The notes: generated from the letters alone by a model not told the origin. A DNA stretch of 64,000 bases from JAGXRK01 sp963714415 (GCA_963714415.1 CAVQOL010000002.1:124001-188000); one strand, 5' to 3'. Positions 30,153 to 39,602 are shown, counted from the stretch's first letter. Translations and numbers: made by a program.

Positions 30153-32538
30153 ATGATGAGAAGATATTTTTCCCGCATTAAAATTATCTCGCTTATTGCT
30201 GCAATTTCGTTATTCGCAGGGTGCAGTTTATGGCAGAATTTTACCACATACTTTAATCTTTACTACAATACCAGTTTACTTTTTGAAGAAGCTGAATCTG
30301 AAATTCACTTACAAAAGAGAGATCTGTTTTCAACAGAACCGCTCATAGTTTCAGGTGCAGCAAATACAAAGCTTGTAAAAGTTATTGAAAAAAGTTCAAA
30401 GCTGCTTCAGTTCTATTCAAACTCGGCTTATGTGGAAGATGCTTTAATGATGCTCGGCAAATCATTTTTCTATCAGAAAAATTATCCCAAATCAAGAAGA
30501 AAATTTGAAGAACTGCTTGAAACAAATCCAAATGATGATATGAGATTGGAAGCTGAGCTCTGGATAGCAAAATGCAGTATGAATTTAAAGGAATTTACAA
30601 GCGGGCTAACATTATTGGAGCGTGTTCGAGCAGAAGCAATTGAAGATGATGATGAAATAATTATTCGCGAAACATACATTGAAGAAATAGTTTACCGTAT
30701 CTCACAGGAAGATTTTAGTCAGGCAATTCAATTAGCAGAGCAAATGATACCATATTCAGATTCGGAAATAAAATCAATTATATATTTTGAGCTTGGTAAA
30801 TTATATACACTAATTGGTGACGTTGAAAATGCAATATCTTCTTATGCAAATGTCTTTGAATATTCTCCTGATTTTGATCTTGAGATTGCAGCTAATATCA
30901 ACTATGCAAAATCTTTAAGAGATGCTGATCGTGATGAAGAAGCTCTTGATGTTTTCAGAGATATAAGAAGCGAAGATAAATTCAAAGAAAAATACAGTGA
31001 AATAGATCTTGAGACTGCTGTTACACTTGAAAAGTTAAACAGGTTCGAAGAAGCTCTGGAACAGTTCACAATGATAGATACTACATATAAAGGGACACCT
31101 GTTTCTGCTGCATCAAGCTATTTTAAAGGAAGAATTTACGAATACACATCGGTAAATTATGATAGTGCCGCTTTCTACTATCAAAAAGCCTCTACTTCAA
31201 ATCCTCAAAAAGAATATGCTCAATCGGTGAAAGAAAAAAATCAGATATTCACTAAATATTTTAGTTTACGCAATCAGATTAATAATTATAACCGTCAATT
31301 GTTTTATTCTGAAAATCCCGAAGTGTTTGTTCAGGACTCAATTAATTATGTCCAGGATTCTTTAAACATACTTTCCGATTATCTTGAAAAAAAAGAAATG
31401 CTTGAAATCTGGAGTAATGTGTTTAGACCCGATTCCAATGCGATTAAAGATTCTCTTTTAGCGCTTGATTCATTAAGAATTCAGGATTCACTTAAAGTCC
31501 GTGATTCACTTATGATTGCTATTTGAACAGGGAATGTTTCTCGATACAAATGAAGTTAATGCAGCCTTAACAGAATATCTTACGAAAAAAGATTCCATTG
31601 AATCTAAACTTAAAGAAGAGAGAAAAGCCAAGACTATACCTCAAACAATTGCCGGTGTAAATCTTGATACGGTCCAGTTTAAAAAGAATCCTCCGAGAAG
31701 ACCAACAATTCCTGTTGACTCTGTAAAACAGATCATGTCAAAAGCACAATTGGAACTTGGTAATTTGTTTTTAGCTGAAATAGATGTACCGGACTCTGCT
31801 TATAATCTTTATATCGATAATATTGATCGATTCCCCGAATCAGAGTTTTATCCAAATACTCTTTATGCACTTGGCAGTTATTATTTAACGGTTGATAATA
31901 AATCTAAAGCAGATAGTTTGTTCCTTTACATCTATGATAATTTCAAAAGTAAAAAAATTGTTAATGCTGCAGCGAATAAGTTAAATCTTCCGTTGATTGA
32001 TTTAGAATATGATACTGCTAAAACATTATATGCTAGTGCAGAATCTAAAATGATTGCCGGTAATTTTGGTGAGGCAGTAAAAGAATTTTTGAGCATTTAT
32101 CGTTTATATCCTGAATCTCCGGTTTCACCCCAGGCTTTATATGCAGGAGGCTGGATTCTGGAAAAAGATTTAAAGTTGCTCGACTCCGCAGCTGCTGTTT
32201 ATGATACACTTGCTACCAAATATTCGGCATCGGTTTATTCGCGTGATATAACAAAAAAACTTGGCTTCTATAAACAGGAAATTTACAGGAGGCAAAAAGA
32301 ACAAGAAGAAGCTAAGCAATTAGCATTAAAAGAAAATGAAACAAATAATATCAGTAAGATTAATGGAACTGAAAAGGAAACAAAGGATTCAACAGAATAT
32401 CCAATACAAAATAATACTCCGAATTTAGAAGAGCTGATAAAAAATGAAAAAGAACGATTGCCTGAACAGACTGAAATTGATACTTATACACCGGAAACAA
32501 AATTAGAAGCTCTCTGGAATCCGAGAAAACCAGGATAA
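30153..32538 (+). CDS. TPR lipoprotein, SprE/PorW-like (frameshift near 31518)
   Basis: Frames 30153-31526 and 31516-32538 form a protein of about 794 residues. The N-terminus (MMRRYFSRIKIISLI ... LFAGC) is a lipoprotein signal with its lipobox Cys; 'FTTYFNLYYNTSLLFEEAE' follows, as in the T9SS-associated TPR lipoproteins SprE/PorW. Several TPR-like helical pairs come next (for example 'AYVEDALMMLGKSFFYQKNYPK' in part, 'AVTLEKLNRFEEALEQF'). The break is in 'SLMIA'; one surplus base explains it. A role in T9SS assembly or gliding is inferred from the resemblance and the T9SS cargo encoded nearby. Confidence 0.7.
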
Positions 32539-32578
32539 TCATCTAAACCAAAATTCCGTAAATCTTTAATTCCTACTT

Positions 32579-33235
32579 ATGAAATACAGAGAATTAAAAG
32601 AACTGATTGAAGAAGGGGAAAATATTCAGAACGAGTTTAAGCGCAAATTTTCTGCTTCTGATAAAATTGCACGGGAAATGATTGCATTCGCAAATACAAA
32701 AGGCGGGCATATAATTTTTGGGGTTGATGATGATAAAGAAATTATTGGTGTGGAAAGTGAAAAGGAAATTGCTGAACTGATAAAAGACACCGCTGAAAAT
32801 TATTGCGAACCACCTTTAGAGTACAATATTTCCTACATTGAATTAGAAGGAAAAGAAATAGTAGTTGTCTCCATTCCCGAATCAGATAACAAACCACACA
32901 AACTTCAGGATTATTCAGATCAGTTTGATATTAATAAAGCAGTTGTAACAATTCGTGTTAATGATAAAAGCGTTCAGGCAAGTAAAGAAATGGTAAGATT
33001 GCTCAGGGCAAATTCAGGTAAAATGTCATTAAAAAAATATGTCATCGGTCCTAATGAGAAAACTGTGTTTGAATATTTAACTAAGATGGAAAGAATATCG
33101 GTAAAGGAACTCAGCAATCTTGTTAATATTTCCGAAAGAAGAGCATCAAGAACTTTGGTTAAGATGGTAAGAGCCAATCTTCTGATGATACATACAAAAG
33201 ATAACGGCGAAGAATTTTTTACTGCTGCAAGTTAA
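32579..33235 (+). CDS. AlbA_2 (Schlafen-type) domain protein with C-terminal winged helix
   Basis: 218 residues. Residues 10-130 match the AlbA_2 domain ('NEFKRKFSASDKIAREMIAF', 'NTKGGHIIFGVDDDKEIIG', 'EGKEIVVVSIPESDNKPH'). The last 60 residues ('VFEYLTKMERISVKELSNLV', 'NISERRASRTLVKMVRANLL') look like a winged-helix DNA-binding domain. Such proteins are usually called transcriptional regulators or ATP-binding proteins; the target is unknown. It is convergent with dprA, 25 bases apart. Confidence 0.82.
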   Translation: MKYRELKELIEEGENIQNEFKRKFSASDKIAREMIAFANTKGGHIIFGVDDDKEIIGVESEKEIAELIKDTAENYCEPPLEYNISYIELEGKEIVVVSIPESDNKPHKLQDYSDQFDINKAVVTIRVNDKSVQASKEMVRLLRANSGKMSLKKYVIGPNEKTVFEYLTKMERISVKELSNLVNISERRASRTLVKMVRANLLMIHTKDNGEEFFTAAS

Positions 33236-33260
33236 GTCTGGAAAATTCTTTATTCATCAA

Positions 33261-34384
33261 TCACATCAAACAAAACGTTTTACCGGGAAGCTGCTTAACT
33301 AATCCTTTAAATTCCAGTGAAAGTAAATTAACTAAACAATCAGAAGTTGCGAGATCGGATTTTTCTGCAATAGTATCAATTTGAATCGGTTCATTACTTA
33401 ATACTGCAAGAATTTTTTCCTCAAATATTGTAAGATCAATTTGAGGCTTTGGTATGTTTTTTCCTATTACCGGTTTTAATTTCAACTCAAGTTCAATAAG
33501 AATATCTTCGGCTGATCTTATGAGTTCTGCTTCACCGCGTTGAATAAGTAAATTATTTCCTTCTGCCTGTCTTACACCAAGATTTCCCGGAATTGCGAAC
33601 ACTTCACGATTCTGGTCGAGCGACAATCTTGCTGTTTGCATAGCTCCGCCGGTTATTCCTGTTTCAATAATTACTGTTCCCAGCGACAAACCGGAAATAA
33701 TTCTGTTACGCTTTTGGGAAAGTTCTGCGCATCGGGTTTTGTACCTAAATTAAATTCACTGATGATCAAACCATTTTCAGCTATCTCATCATACAACTTT
33801 TTATTTTCGGGAGGATAAATAACATCCAATCCCGATCCAACAACAGCAATTGTTCTGCCTCCGTTTTTCAAAGCAGTTCTTTGTGCAATAGAATCTATAC
33901 CACGTGCCATTCCGCTTACAATGGTAATACCCTGCAAAACTAAATCTTCGCAAATCTTTTCTGCCTGAATTTTTCCATAACTGGTTGGCTGCCTTGTTCC
34001 AACTACGGCAATAGAATAGTTATCCTTATCTTCAAACGAGCCCTTGAAGTAAAGTATCAGCGGCGGGTAAAATATTTTTTTAAGTAATGGAGGAAATTCA
34101 TCATCCCAAACAGTGACTATTCTTCCCCCGATTTTTTCAAGGTTACTGAGATCTTTTTCGAGTTGTTCTTCAATTTCTTTCCGATGTGAATTAGCTTTTT
34201 GAATTCGTGAAGAAAGTTCTTTGCTGATTCCATCTGTTTTAGTCAGCTCTGAACCGGAAGAGGAAAGTATCGTATTAACATTTTTGAATTTTGCCAGGAG
34301 GTTACGAATCTTACCGGGACCAATTCCGTCAACCGATAAGAGCAGCATCAGATCAGACAGTTGTTCAAAACTTAGCTTGCTCAC
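33261..34384 (-). CDS. dprA: DNA-processing protein DprA (frameshift near 33713)
   Basis: Frames 33671-34384 and 33261-33689 combine to about 373 residues. The first has an N-terminal helix-hairpin-helix ('GIGPGKIRNLLAKF') and the Rossmann-like DprA core ('AVVGTRQPTSYGKIQAEKIC', 'SGMARGIDSIAQRTAL', 'VVGSGLDVIYPPEN'). The second has 'GTVIIETGITGGAMQTARLS' and a C-terminal winged helix. The break falls at 'NFPK' in an AAAA run; dropping two As restores 'NFPKRNRIISGLSLG'. DprA loads RecA onto incoming single-stranded DNA in transformation. Confidence 0.93.
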
Positions 34385-34530
34385 TTAAGTAATAATCAGA
34401 TTTTGTAACATTAAATTTTTATAGATGGGTAGAAAAATATCAATTTCCAAAATATAAATAACAAACAATTCCCAAATCACAATATTTAGAATTCGAAATC
34501 CAGCGGTAAAGCAGTTGCGTTAGATCTTAA

Positions 34531-34812
34531 TTATTCTTTTGTCTCTTCGATAACCTCAGAGGAATCTTTTTTCCTGAACAAGATTGACAATGGAAAGATT
34601 ATCACATAACCGATAAATAAAATTATGGGTGATACAACCAAAGAAGCTGTGCTGTCCCAATTACCGAGACTCATCACATAAAATCCTACTATTACAAAAA
34701 GGATTCCCGCGAATAATAAAATGTAGTTTGTTTTATCCCAATAAATATTGAAGGGTGAAACAAGAGTTTTTTTTGCAGATTTTACAAATTTCTTTTTAGC
34801 TGGTTTTGCCAT
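34531..34812 (-). CDS. DUF3098 membrane protein
   Basis: 93 residues with a basic N-terminus (MAKPAKKKFVKSAKKTL), then 'PFNIYWDKTNYILLFAGILF' and a second hydrophobic segment ('LVVSPIILFIGYVIIFPLSI'): two membrane helices in the DUF3098 pattern, found in Bacteroidota and relatives. An acidic tail follows. Function unknown. The ATG is preceded by a terminator-like hairpin 22 bases upstream, so transcription may depend on read-through or on a promoter between the hairpin and the gene. Confidence 0.82.
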   Translation of the reverse strand: MAKPAKKKFVKSAKKTLVSPFNIYWDKTNYILLFAGILFVIVGFYVMSLGNWDSTASLVVSPIILFIGYVIIFPLSILFRKKDSSEVIEETKE

Positions 34813-34821
34813 AATTATTTC

Positions 34822-34861
34822 CTGAAAAAATAAAACCCGGTGATGGGGGGTATCACCGGGT
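34822..34861 (-). terminator. Rho-independent terminator, minus strand
   Basis: On the minus strand a perfect ten-bp stem ACCCGGTGAT/ATCACCGGGT (34852-34861 with 34835-34844) with a seven-base loop is followed by TTTATTTTTT. It would end the transcript of the small helix-turn-helix gene, or act as an attenuator before DUF3098. Confidence 0.78.
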
Positions 34862-34862
34862 C

Positions 34863-34909
34863 CGACTCTTTTTCTTCAAAGAGCAGGGGAGAACCCTTTG
34901 AAAGAGTCG
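34863..34909 (-). ncRNA. Structured 3' UTR or small-RNA candidate
   Basis: Two consecutive seven-bp perfect stems (CGACTCT with AGAGTCG; TTCAAAG with CTTTGAA) form a 14-bp helix broken only by a five-base bulge at 34870-34874, capped by a 14-base loop with a GGGG run. On the minus strand it comes directly before the terminator. Together they would make an about 90-base structured RNA. It is not a known family that I recognise. Confidence 0.4.
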
Positions 34910-34953
34910 TTGTGAATATAAGTTGTTAAATAATAATTGTCAAGCACTATCAA

Positions 34954-35202
34954 CTATTTACTAATTTGATAAACAATTTTTCTAATTGTATCAAACTGTA
35001 AGTAAGGATATTCTTCCCTGATAGAATCGATTGCATCACCGGCGCTAACCTTACTGGCGCGGAGCTGCTTAAATTTTTTCCTTATCTGATAATCTCTCAC
35101 GGCTTTATCGTCGATAAGACCGTGGGCGTCAAGAAGTTCAAAAATCTCATCACTGATGAGTTCTGATAACGGGTTTTCGATTTTCGCTTTGATTGTATTC
35201 AT
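34954..35202 (-). CDS. Small helix-turn-helix (Mor-like) protein candidate
   Basis: 82 residues. The C-terminal part 'YQIRKKFKQLRASKVSAGDA' followed by 'IDSIREEYPYLQFDTIRKIV' has the spacing of a Mor-type helix-turn-helix, in which 'TIRKIVY' would be the recognition helix. The N-terminus has no recognised domain. It has one of the clearest Shine-Dalgarno sequences of the window (AAGGAG, about nine bases before the ATG). A structured leader precedes it and a structured terminator follows. Function is inferred only from this helix pattern. Confidence 0.6.
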   Translation of the reverse strand: MNTIKAKIENPLSELISDEIFELLDAHGLIDDKAVRDYQIRKKFKQLRASKVSAGDAIDSIREEYPYLQFDTIRKIVYQISK

Positions 35203-35293
35203 TGCTCATTCTCCTTTTAGTGAATGTTTCAGTTACTGGTAGTAGGTATCAATCTGTAAGAAAACCTCCTGAATAAGTTGATGTAAATATAAC

Positions 35294-35396
35294 AAAAAAA
35301 CCGATTATCTCGTTCCACAAGATAAGATCGGCGTACATTTGCCACTTTAATTAAATTTCAACGAATTAGACGAATAAAAATTAAAAAAGTAGCAAA
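35294..35396 (-). ncRNA. Structured leader or sRNA with terminator, upstream of the small HTH gene
   Basis: On the minus strand an imperfect hairpin (TTTGC.ACTTT...AATT, 35379-35396 with 35338-35352) is followed by a terminator-like hairpin (CCGAT/ATCGG and TATCT/AGATA, 35301-35331) and seven Ts (35294-35300). No ORF ends just before it, so it is either a stand-alone sRNA or an attenuator in the leader of the gene at 35202. An AGGAGG lies between it and the gene near 35266. Confidence 0.45.
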
Positions 35397-35609
35397 TCGG
35401 TTATAAAATTAAATCCTTTAATTATTTTCTGTGTAAATATTTCTATTTATTAGGTGAATGTCAAGATTATGAAAATTATTATTTAGGTTAAGGGAAATAA
35501 TATAAAACAACCTAAATACCTGCCACACTAAAGTATTGACTAAGTAAAATTAATTTACTAATATTACTGCAAAACTATTTGCTTTAACTATTTAGCAAAG
35601 GTGGGTAAT

Positions 35610-36534
35610 ATGAAAAAGTTAGTTTTAGTTTTTCTTCTAAGTCCTTTTATAAGTGCTCAATCAAATTACTTTCCTTTAGAAAATGGTAATTATTGGCAAT
35701 ATAGAGCCACACATTACTCATCCCTTGACACACCATGGGTTTCTTATGATTTTATAAAAGTATTAGGTGATACACTTTTAGGTGTTCAACTGAATTCGTT
35801 TAAAAAATATTAAAATCTATAATATTAGCACCATATTATATAGATACTTTACAATATTTAAGATACGATTCAACAACAAATTCCATAATAGAATTTCATA
35901 TTTTGGGCGATACCTCTAACATACTTTTTGATTTTGATGCTCAACCTTCCGATTGTTGGTGGGCGTGGTATAAAGAAATTTGCTATACTGGAGTTGATAC
36001 TGTGGATCTTTTTGATGCCGGTCTGCAAAATATCCTAAACAAACATTAACCGGGGAGGTAGTATTCCATCCTTTACATATGAATTGGCAGAAGATTTTGG
36101 CCCAGTAGGAGTTGGAGATAATCAAGGCTATATTATAACCTCATATACCAATTATGAATTAATTTATGCTAAAATCGACAGAATTGAATATGGCTCAATT
36201 TGTGTCTGTTGAGGGTGAGCATTCTAATTCGCCTGATATATTTTATTTAGCCCAAAACTACCCAAACCCATTTAACCCAAGGACAACAATTAAATATCAA
36301 ATTCAACAAACTGGAATTGTCTCCCTCAAAGTTTACGACTTGCTTGGAAGAGAAGTTGCTACTTTAGTGAATGAGTATAGACCAGCAGGCTCTTACGAAG
36401 TAGAATTTAATCCAGCATCCAGTATCCTGTATCCAGCATCGGGAGTTTATTTCTACCGTTTACAAGTCATAGATCCCGAATCAAGTTCGGGACAGGGTTT
36501 TATTGAAACGAAGAAAATGATTTTGTTGAAGTAA
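35610..36534 (+). pseudogene. Secreted T9SS-sorted protein, broken by three or more frameshifts
   Basis: ATG at 35610 after GGTGGG. The frame gives a signal peptide (MKKLVLVFLLSPFISAQ) and 'YFPLENGNYWQYRATHYSS', stops at 35813, resumes in another frame ('ILKSIILAPYYIDTLQYLRY') to about 36050, then another ('ELAEDFGPVGVGDNQGYIIT'), and finally the frame from 36166 with the T9SS sorting domain ('QNYPNPFNPRTTIKY ... KKMILLK'). The first break is at an A6 run. With this many breaks it may be a real pseudogene, unlike single-break neighbours. A short palindrome is inserted in the sorting domain (36474-36492). Confidence 0.7.
36474..36492. repeat. Short palindrome inserted in a T9SS sorting domain
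   Basis: TCCCGAA (36474-36480) pairs with TTCGGGA (36486-36492), five-base loop. The encoded 'VIDPESSSGQ' interrupts the normal 'YRLQAG...ETKKM' of the sorting domain and keeps the frame. Confidence 0.6.
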
Positions 36535-36551
36535 TTTTATATGGGGTTAAT

Positions 36552-37484
36552 ATGAAAAAGTTAATTTTAGTTTTTTGTTTGCTATACATTTCTTCTCTTT
36601 TTAATAAATTACTAGCGCAATCAGATTCTCTTTCTGATGTATTACCTCTCAGTATAGGAAAAGAATGGCATTACACTTTTTATCTTAATTCTACCGCTGG
36701 AACTAGCTCGATAACAGATACTGGACTTGTTAATTATAGTGTTGTAAGTAGTACCATTAGTTCAGATAGTACCATTTGGCATTTTTTTGCTGCTAGAAAA
36801 TTTACACGTTATATCTATATGTATCCTCCAAGATACATTGAAGATTCATTTTACTTTGATATAGTTGAATTGAAATCCGACAGACATAAATTATACACTC
36901 CGGTCTATGATGAATTTAGTTTATTCCCATTTACTGTAACTGCTCCCGATACAGAAAGTTTCTATAGATTTCAGGAAATGGATAATCAGGATACTCTTTC
37001 ATTATCCTTGCGATATTTTACGCCAAATGAGCCATCTTTTTATTATAAATATGACTGTCTGGTACGAAAGAATATTGGAATAGAGGAATCTAATGCGTTT
37101 CAATTTCAAGGATTTCCTAATATGTCTATAAAAGCAAGATATCATCTTCAAGATGTTAGTACAATTGAATCCGGAACAAATTTACTGTATGGTTTTCATT
37201 TATCTCAAAACTACCCAAATCCTTTTAACCCAAGTACAAAAATAAATTACCAAATTCCCAAACCGGGACTTGTTTCACTTAGAGTCTACGATTTGCTTGG
37301 AAGAGAAGTTGCTACTTTAGTTAATGAAGAAAAACCAGCGGGAAGTTACGAAGTAGAATTTAATCCAGAATCCAGTATCCAGCACCTGCCTGCCGGTAGG
37401 CAAGGTCCAGCATCGGGAGTCTATTTCTATCGTTTACAAGCAGGAAATTATTCTGAAACAAAGAAAATGATATATATTAAATAA
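36552..37484 (+). CDS. Secreted T9SS-sorted protein, unknown function
   Basis: 310 residues, signal peptide MKKLILVFCLLYISSLFNKLLAQ, a 170-residue unknown domain opening 'PLSIGKEWHYTFYLNSTAGT', and a C-terminal T9SS sorting domain ('SQNYPNPFNPSTKINYQIP ... TKKMIYIK'). The middle resembles the preceding broken gene in its start ('FPLENGNYWQY' versus 'LPLSIGKEWHY'), so the two are probably paralogues. Within the sorting domain 'HLPAGRQG' is an insertion coded by a palindrome. The GGGG before the ATG acts as Shine-Dalgarno. Confidence 0.8.
   Translation: MKKLILVFCLLYISSLFNKLLAQSDSLSDVLPLSIGKEWHYTFYLNSTAGTSSITDTGLVNYSVVSSTISSDSTIWHFFAARKFTRYIYMYPPRYIEDSFYFDIVELKSDRHKLYTPVYDEFSLFPFTVTAPDTESFYRFQEMDNQDTLSLSLRYFTPNEPSFYYKYDCLVRKNIGIEESNAFQFQGFPNMSIKARYHLQDVSTIESGTNLLYGFHLSQNYPNPFNPSTKINYQIPKPGLVSLRVYDLLGREVATLVNEEKPAGSYEVEFNPESSIQHLPAGRQGPASGVYFYRLQAGNYSETKKMIYIK
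37383..37405. repeat. Palindromic repeat inserted in frame in a T9SS sorting domain
   Basis: The segment contains GCCTGCCGGTAGGC, a palindrome with one mismatched pair, in a CACCTGCC...GGCAAGG context. It encodes 'HLPAGRQG' between 'SSIQ' and 'PASGVYFYRLQ', where the paralogue has 'SSILYPASGVYFYRLQ'. It is related to the palindrome at 11881-11900. Confidence 0.65.
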
Positions 37485-37505
37485 TAATTTATAATGGTGG
37501 GTGAA

Positions 37506-39602
37506 ATGAAAAAGATAATTTTTACTTGCGCACATCTACTAATATTAACCTTGCAACTAAACGCACAGTGGTTCTGGCAAAATCCATTACCGACAGGTAA
37601 TACTTTGAATTCAGTCTACTTCACAGATAATCAAAACGGTTGGGCATCTGGATATTATGGTACAATAATCAATACAACAAATGGAGGATTAAGCTGGTCT
37701 CAACAGTGCAGCGGTACGAGTAATGACTTAAATTCAGTTCACTTCGCAGACACTCATACTGGCTGGGTAGTTGGAGCATCTGGTATAATCCTAAAGACAA
37801 CAAATGGTGGATTAAATTGGTATTTACAGAACAGCGGAACAAGTGAATATTTAAGTTCAGTCCACTTCAAAGACACTCAAACCGGCTGGGCAGTTGGATC
37901 ATCTGGTTTAATCCTAAAGACAACAAATGGTGGATTAAACTGGATTTCACAGAGCAGCGGTACGAGTAATGGGCTAACTTCAATCTACTTCAAAGACACT
38001 CAAACCGGCTGGGCTGTGGGTATTTGGGGTACAATCCTAATAACAACAAACGGAGGATTAAACTGGTCTTCACAAAGCAGTGGTACAAGTTATCATTTAT
38101 ATTCAGTTAATTTCACCGATAATCAAACCGGCTGGGTTGTTGGGGGGATTGGTACAATCCTAAAAACAACAAACGGAGGATTAAACTGGTCTTCGCAGAG
38201 CAGCGGCACGATTAATCTTTTATCGTCAGTTCACTTTGTAGACAATCAAACCGGCTGGGCTGTTGGTTGGGACGATATATTCCTGTGTACAACAAATGGA
38301 GGATTAAACTGGTCTTTTCAAAGCAGTGGTACAAGTTATCATCCAAGTTCAGTTTGCTTCACAGATAATCAAACCGGTTGGATTGTGGGTGGTTATGGTA
38401 CAATTCTAAAGACAACAAACGGAGGAGTGAACTGGTTCTCCCAAGTCAGCGGTACAAGTTTATATTTAAATTCAGTCTACTTCACAGACACTCAAACCGG
38501 CTGGGTTGCAGGGGATTGGGGTTTAATCCTAAAGACAACAAAAGGAGGATTAAACTGGTTTTCTCAAAGCAGTGGTGTAAGTTTATATTTAAATTCAGTC
38601 CACTTCACCGATAATCAGACTGGCTGGGCTGCGGGTTTATCTGGTACAATCATAAAAACAACTAACGGCGGAGAAAACTGGACTTCCCAAATCAGCGGTA
38701 CGAGTAATAACTTAAATTCAGTCCACTTTACCGACACGCAAACCGGCTGGGTTGTAGGGGATGGGGGTTTAATCCTAAAATCAACAAATGGTGGGGTAAA
38801 CTGGTCTTTACAGAACAGCGGAACAAGTGAATATTTAAGGTCAGTCCACTTCACAGACAATCAAAACGGCTGGGCTGTAGGAGGTTCTTATTATTCTGAT
38901 GTCATAATCCTTAATACAACAAACGGTGGAATGAATTGGATTTCACAGGGTAGCGGGGTAGGTAAATTTTTAATTTCAGTCCACTTCGCAGACAATCAAA
39001 ACGGTTGGGCTGTAGGACAGAGTGGGACAATCCTAAGTACAACAAACGGAGGAGAAAACTGGTATTTACAAAGCAGCGGTACGAGTAATCATTTATTCTC
39101 AGTTCACTTTACAAACAATCAAAATGGCTGGGCTGTTGGACAGAGTGGGACAATCCTAAGTACAACAAACGGAGGAGAAAACTGGAATATACATAGCAGA
39201 AGTACGAGTTATGGTTTAACATCAGTCCACTTTATAGACAATCAAAACGGCTGGGCTGTGGGATATTATGGTATAATCCTAAACACGACAAATGGAGGAA
39301 TAACTTTTACAGAAGAAGAAAAAGGTATTTCATTACCGAATAATTTTACACTCTCTCAAAACTACCCAAACCCATTTAATCCAAGCACAAAAATAAATTA
39401 CCAGATTCAGCAAACAGGATTTGTTACTCTCAAAGTTTATGATTTGTTAGGAAGAGAAATATCCACTCTCGTTAATGAAGAAAAACCGGCAGGCAGCTAT
39501 GAAGTTGAGTTTACCGGAAGTGGACTGACAAGTGGAATTTATTTTTATCGTTTGCAAGCTGGTGATTATGTTGAGACGAAGAAGATGATTTTAATTAAAT
39601 AA
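37506..39602 (+). CDS. YCF48/BNR-type beta-propeller protein, 14 repeats, T9SS-sorted
   Basis: About 698 residues from the ATG at 37506, chosen over 37494 because GGTGGG (also found before the gene at 35610) lies just upstream and the signal peptide starts there (MKKIIFTCAHLLILTLQLNAQ). Fourteen repeats of about 41 residues follow, consensus 'SVHFTDNQTGWAVG..GTIL' plus 'KTTNGGLNW'. Fourteen blades would fit two seven-bladed propellers. The last 80 residues are a T9SS sorting domain. Such proteins are surface-exposed or released; the ligand is unknown. The repeats are alike at the DNA level, suggesting recent expansion. Confidence 0.88.
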   Translation: MKKIIFTCAHLLILTLQLNAQWFWQNPLPTGNTLNSVYFTDNQNGWASGYYGTIINTTNGGLSWSQQCSGTSNDLNSVHFADTHTGWVVGASGIILKTTNGGLNWYLQNSGTSEYLSSVHFKDTQTGWAVGSSGLILKTTNGGLNWISQSSGTSNGLTSIYFKDTQTGWAVGIWGTILITTNGGLNWSSQSSGTSYHLYSVNFTDNQTGWVVGGIGTILKTTNGGLNWSSQSSGTINLLSSVHFVDNQTGWAVGWDDIFLCTTNGGLNWSFQSSGTSYHPSSVCFTDNQTGWIVGGYGTILKTTNGGVNWFSQVSGTSLYLNSVYFTDTQTGWVAGDWGLILKTTKGGLNWFSQSSGVSLYLNSVHFTDNQTGWAAGLSGTIIKTTNGGENWTSQISGTSNNLNSVHFTDTQTGWVVGDGGLILKSTNGGVNWSLQNSGTSEYLRSVHFTDNQNGWAVGGSYYSDVIILNTTNGGMNWISQGSGVGKFLISVHFADNQNGWAVGQSGTILSTTNGGENWYLQSSGTSNHLFSVHFTNNQNGWAVGQSGTILSTTNGGENWNIHSRSTSYGLTSVHFIDNQNGWAVGYYGIILNTTNGGITFTEEEKGISLPNNFTLSQNYPNPFNPSTKINYQIQQTGFVTLKVYDLLGREISTLVNEEKPAGSYEVEFTGSGLTSGIYFYRLQAGDYVETKKMILIK
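37609..39330 (+). repeat. Fourteen tandem repeats of about 123 bp
   Basis: The unit encodes one beta-propeller blade and is conserved in DNA, for example 'ACAAACGGAGGA.TAAACTGG' and 'CAAACCGGCTGGG' recur in most units. Unit 11 has a small insertion (SYYSDV) and unit 6 a diverged centre. Confidence 0.85.

Noticed and set aside
34835..34909. tRNA-like or tmRNA-like gene
   Set aside because: The two helices do not form a cloverleaf, and no anticodon or T-loop sequence is present; a terminator plus hairpin fits better.
37609..39330. CRISPR array
   Set aside because: The regular units are coding repeats of about 123 bp without spacers and lie in one open frame.
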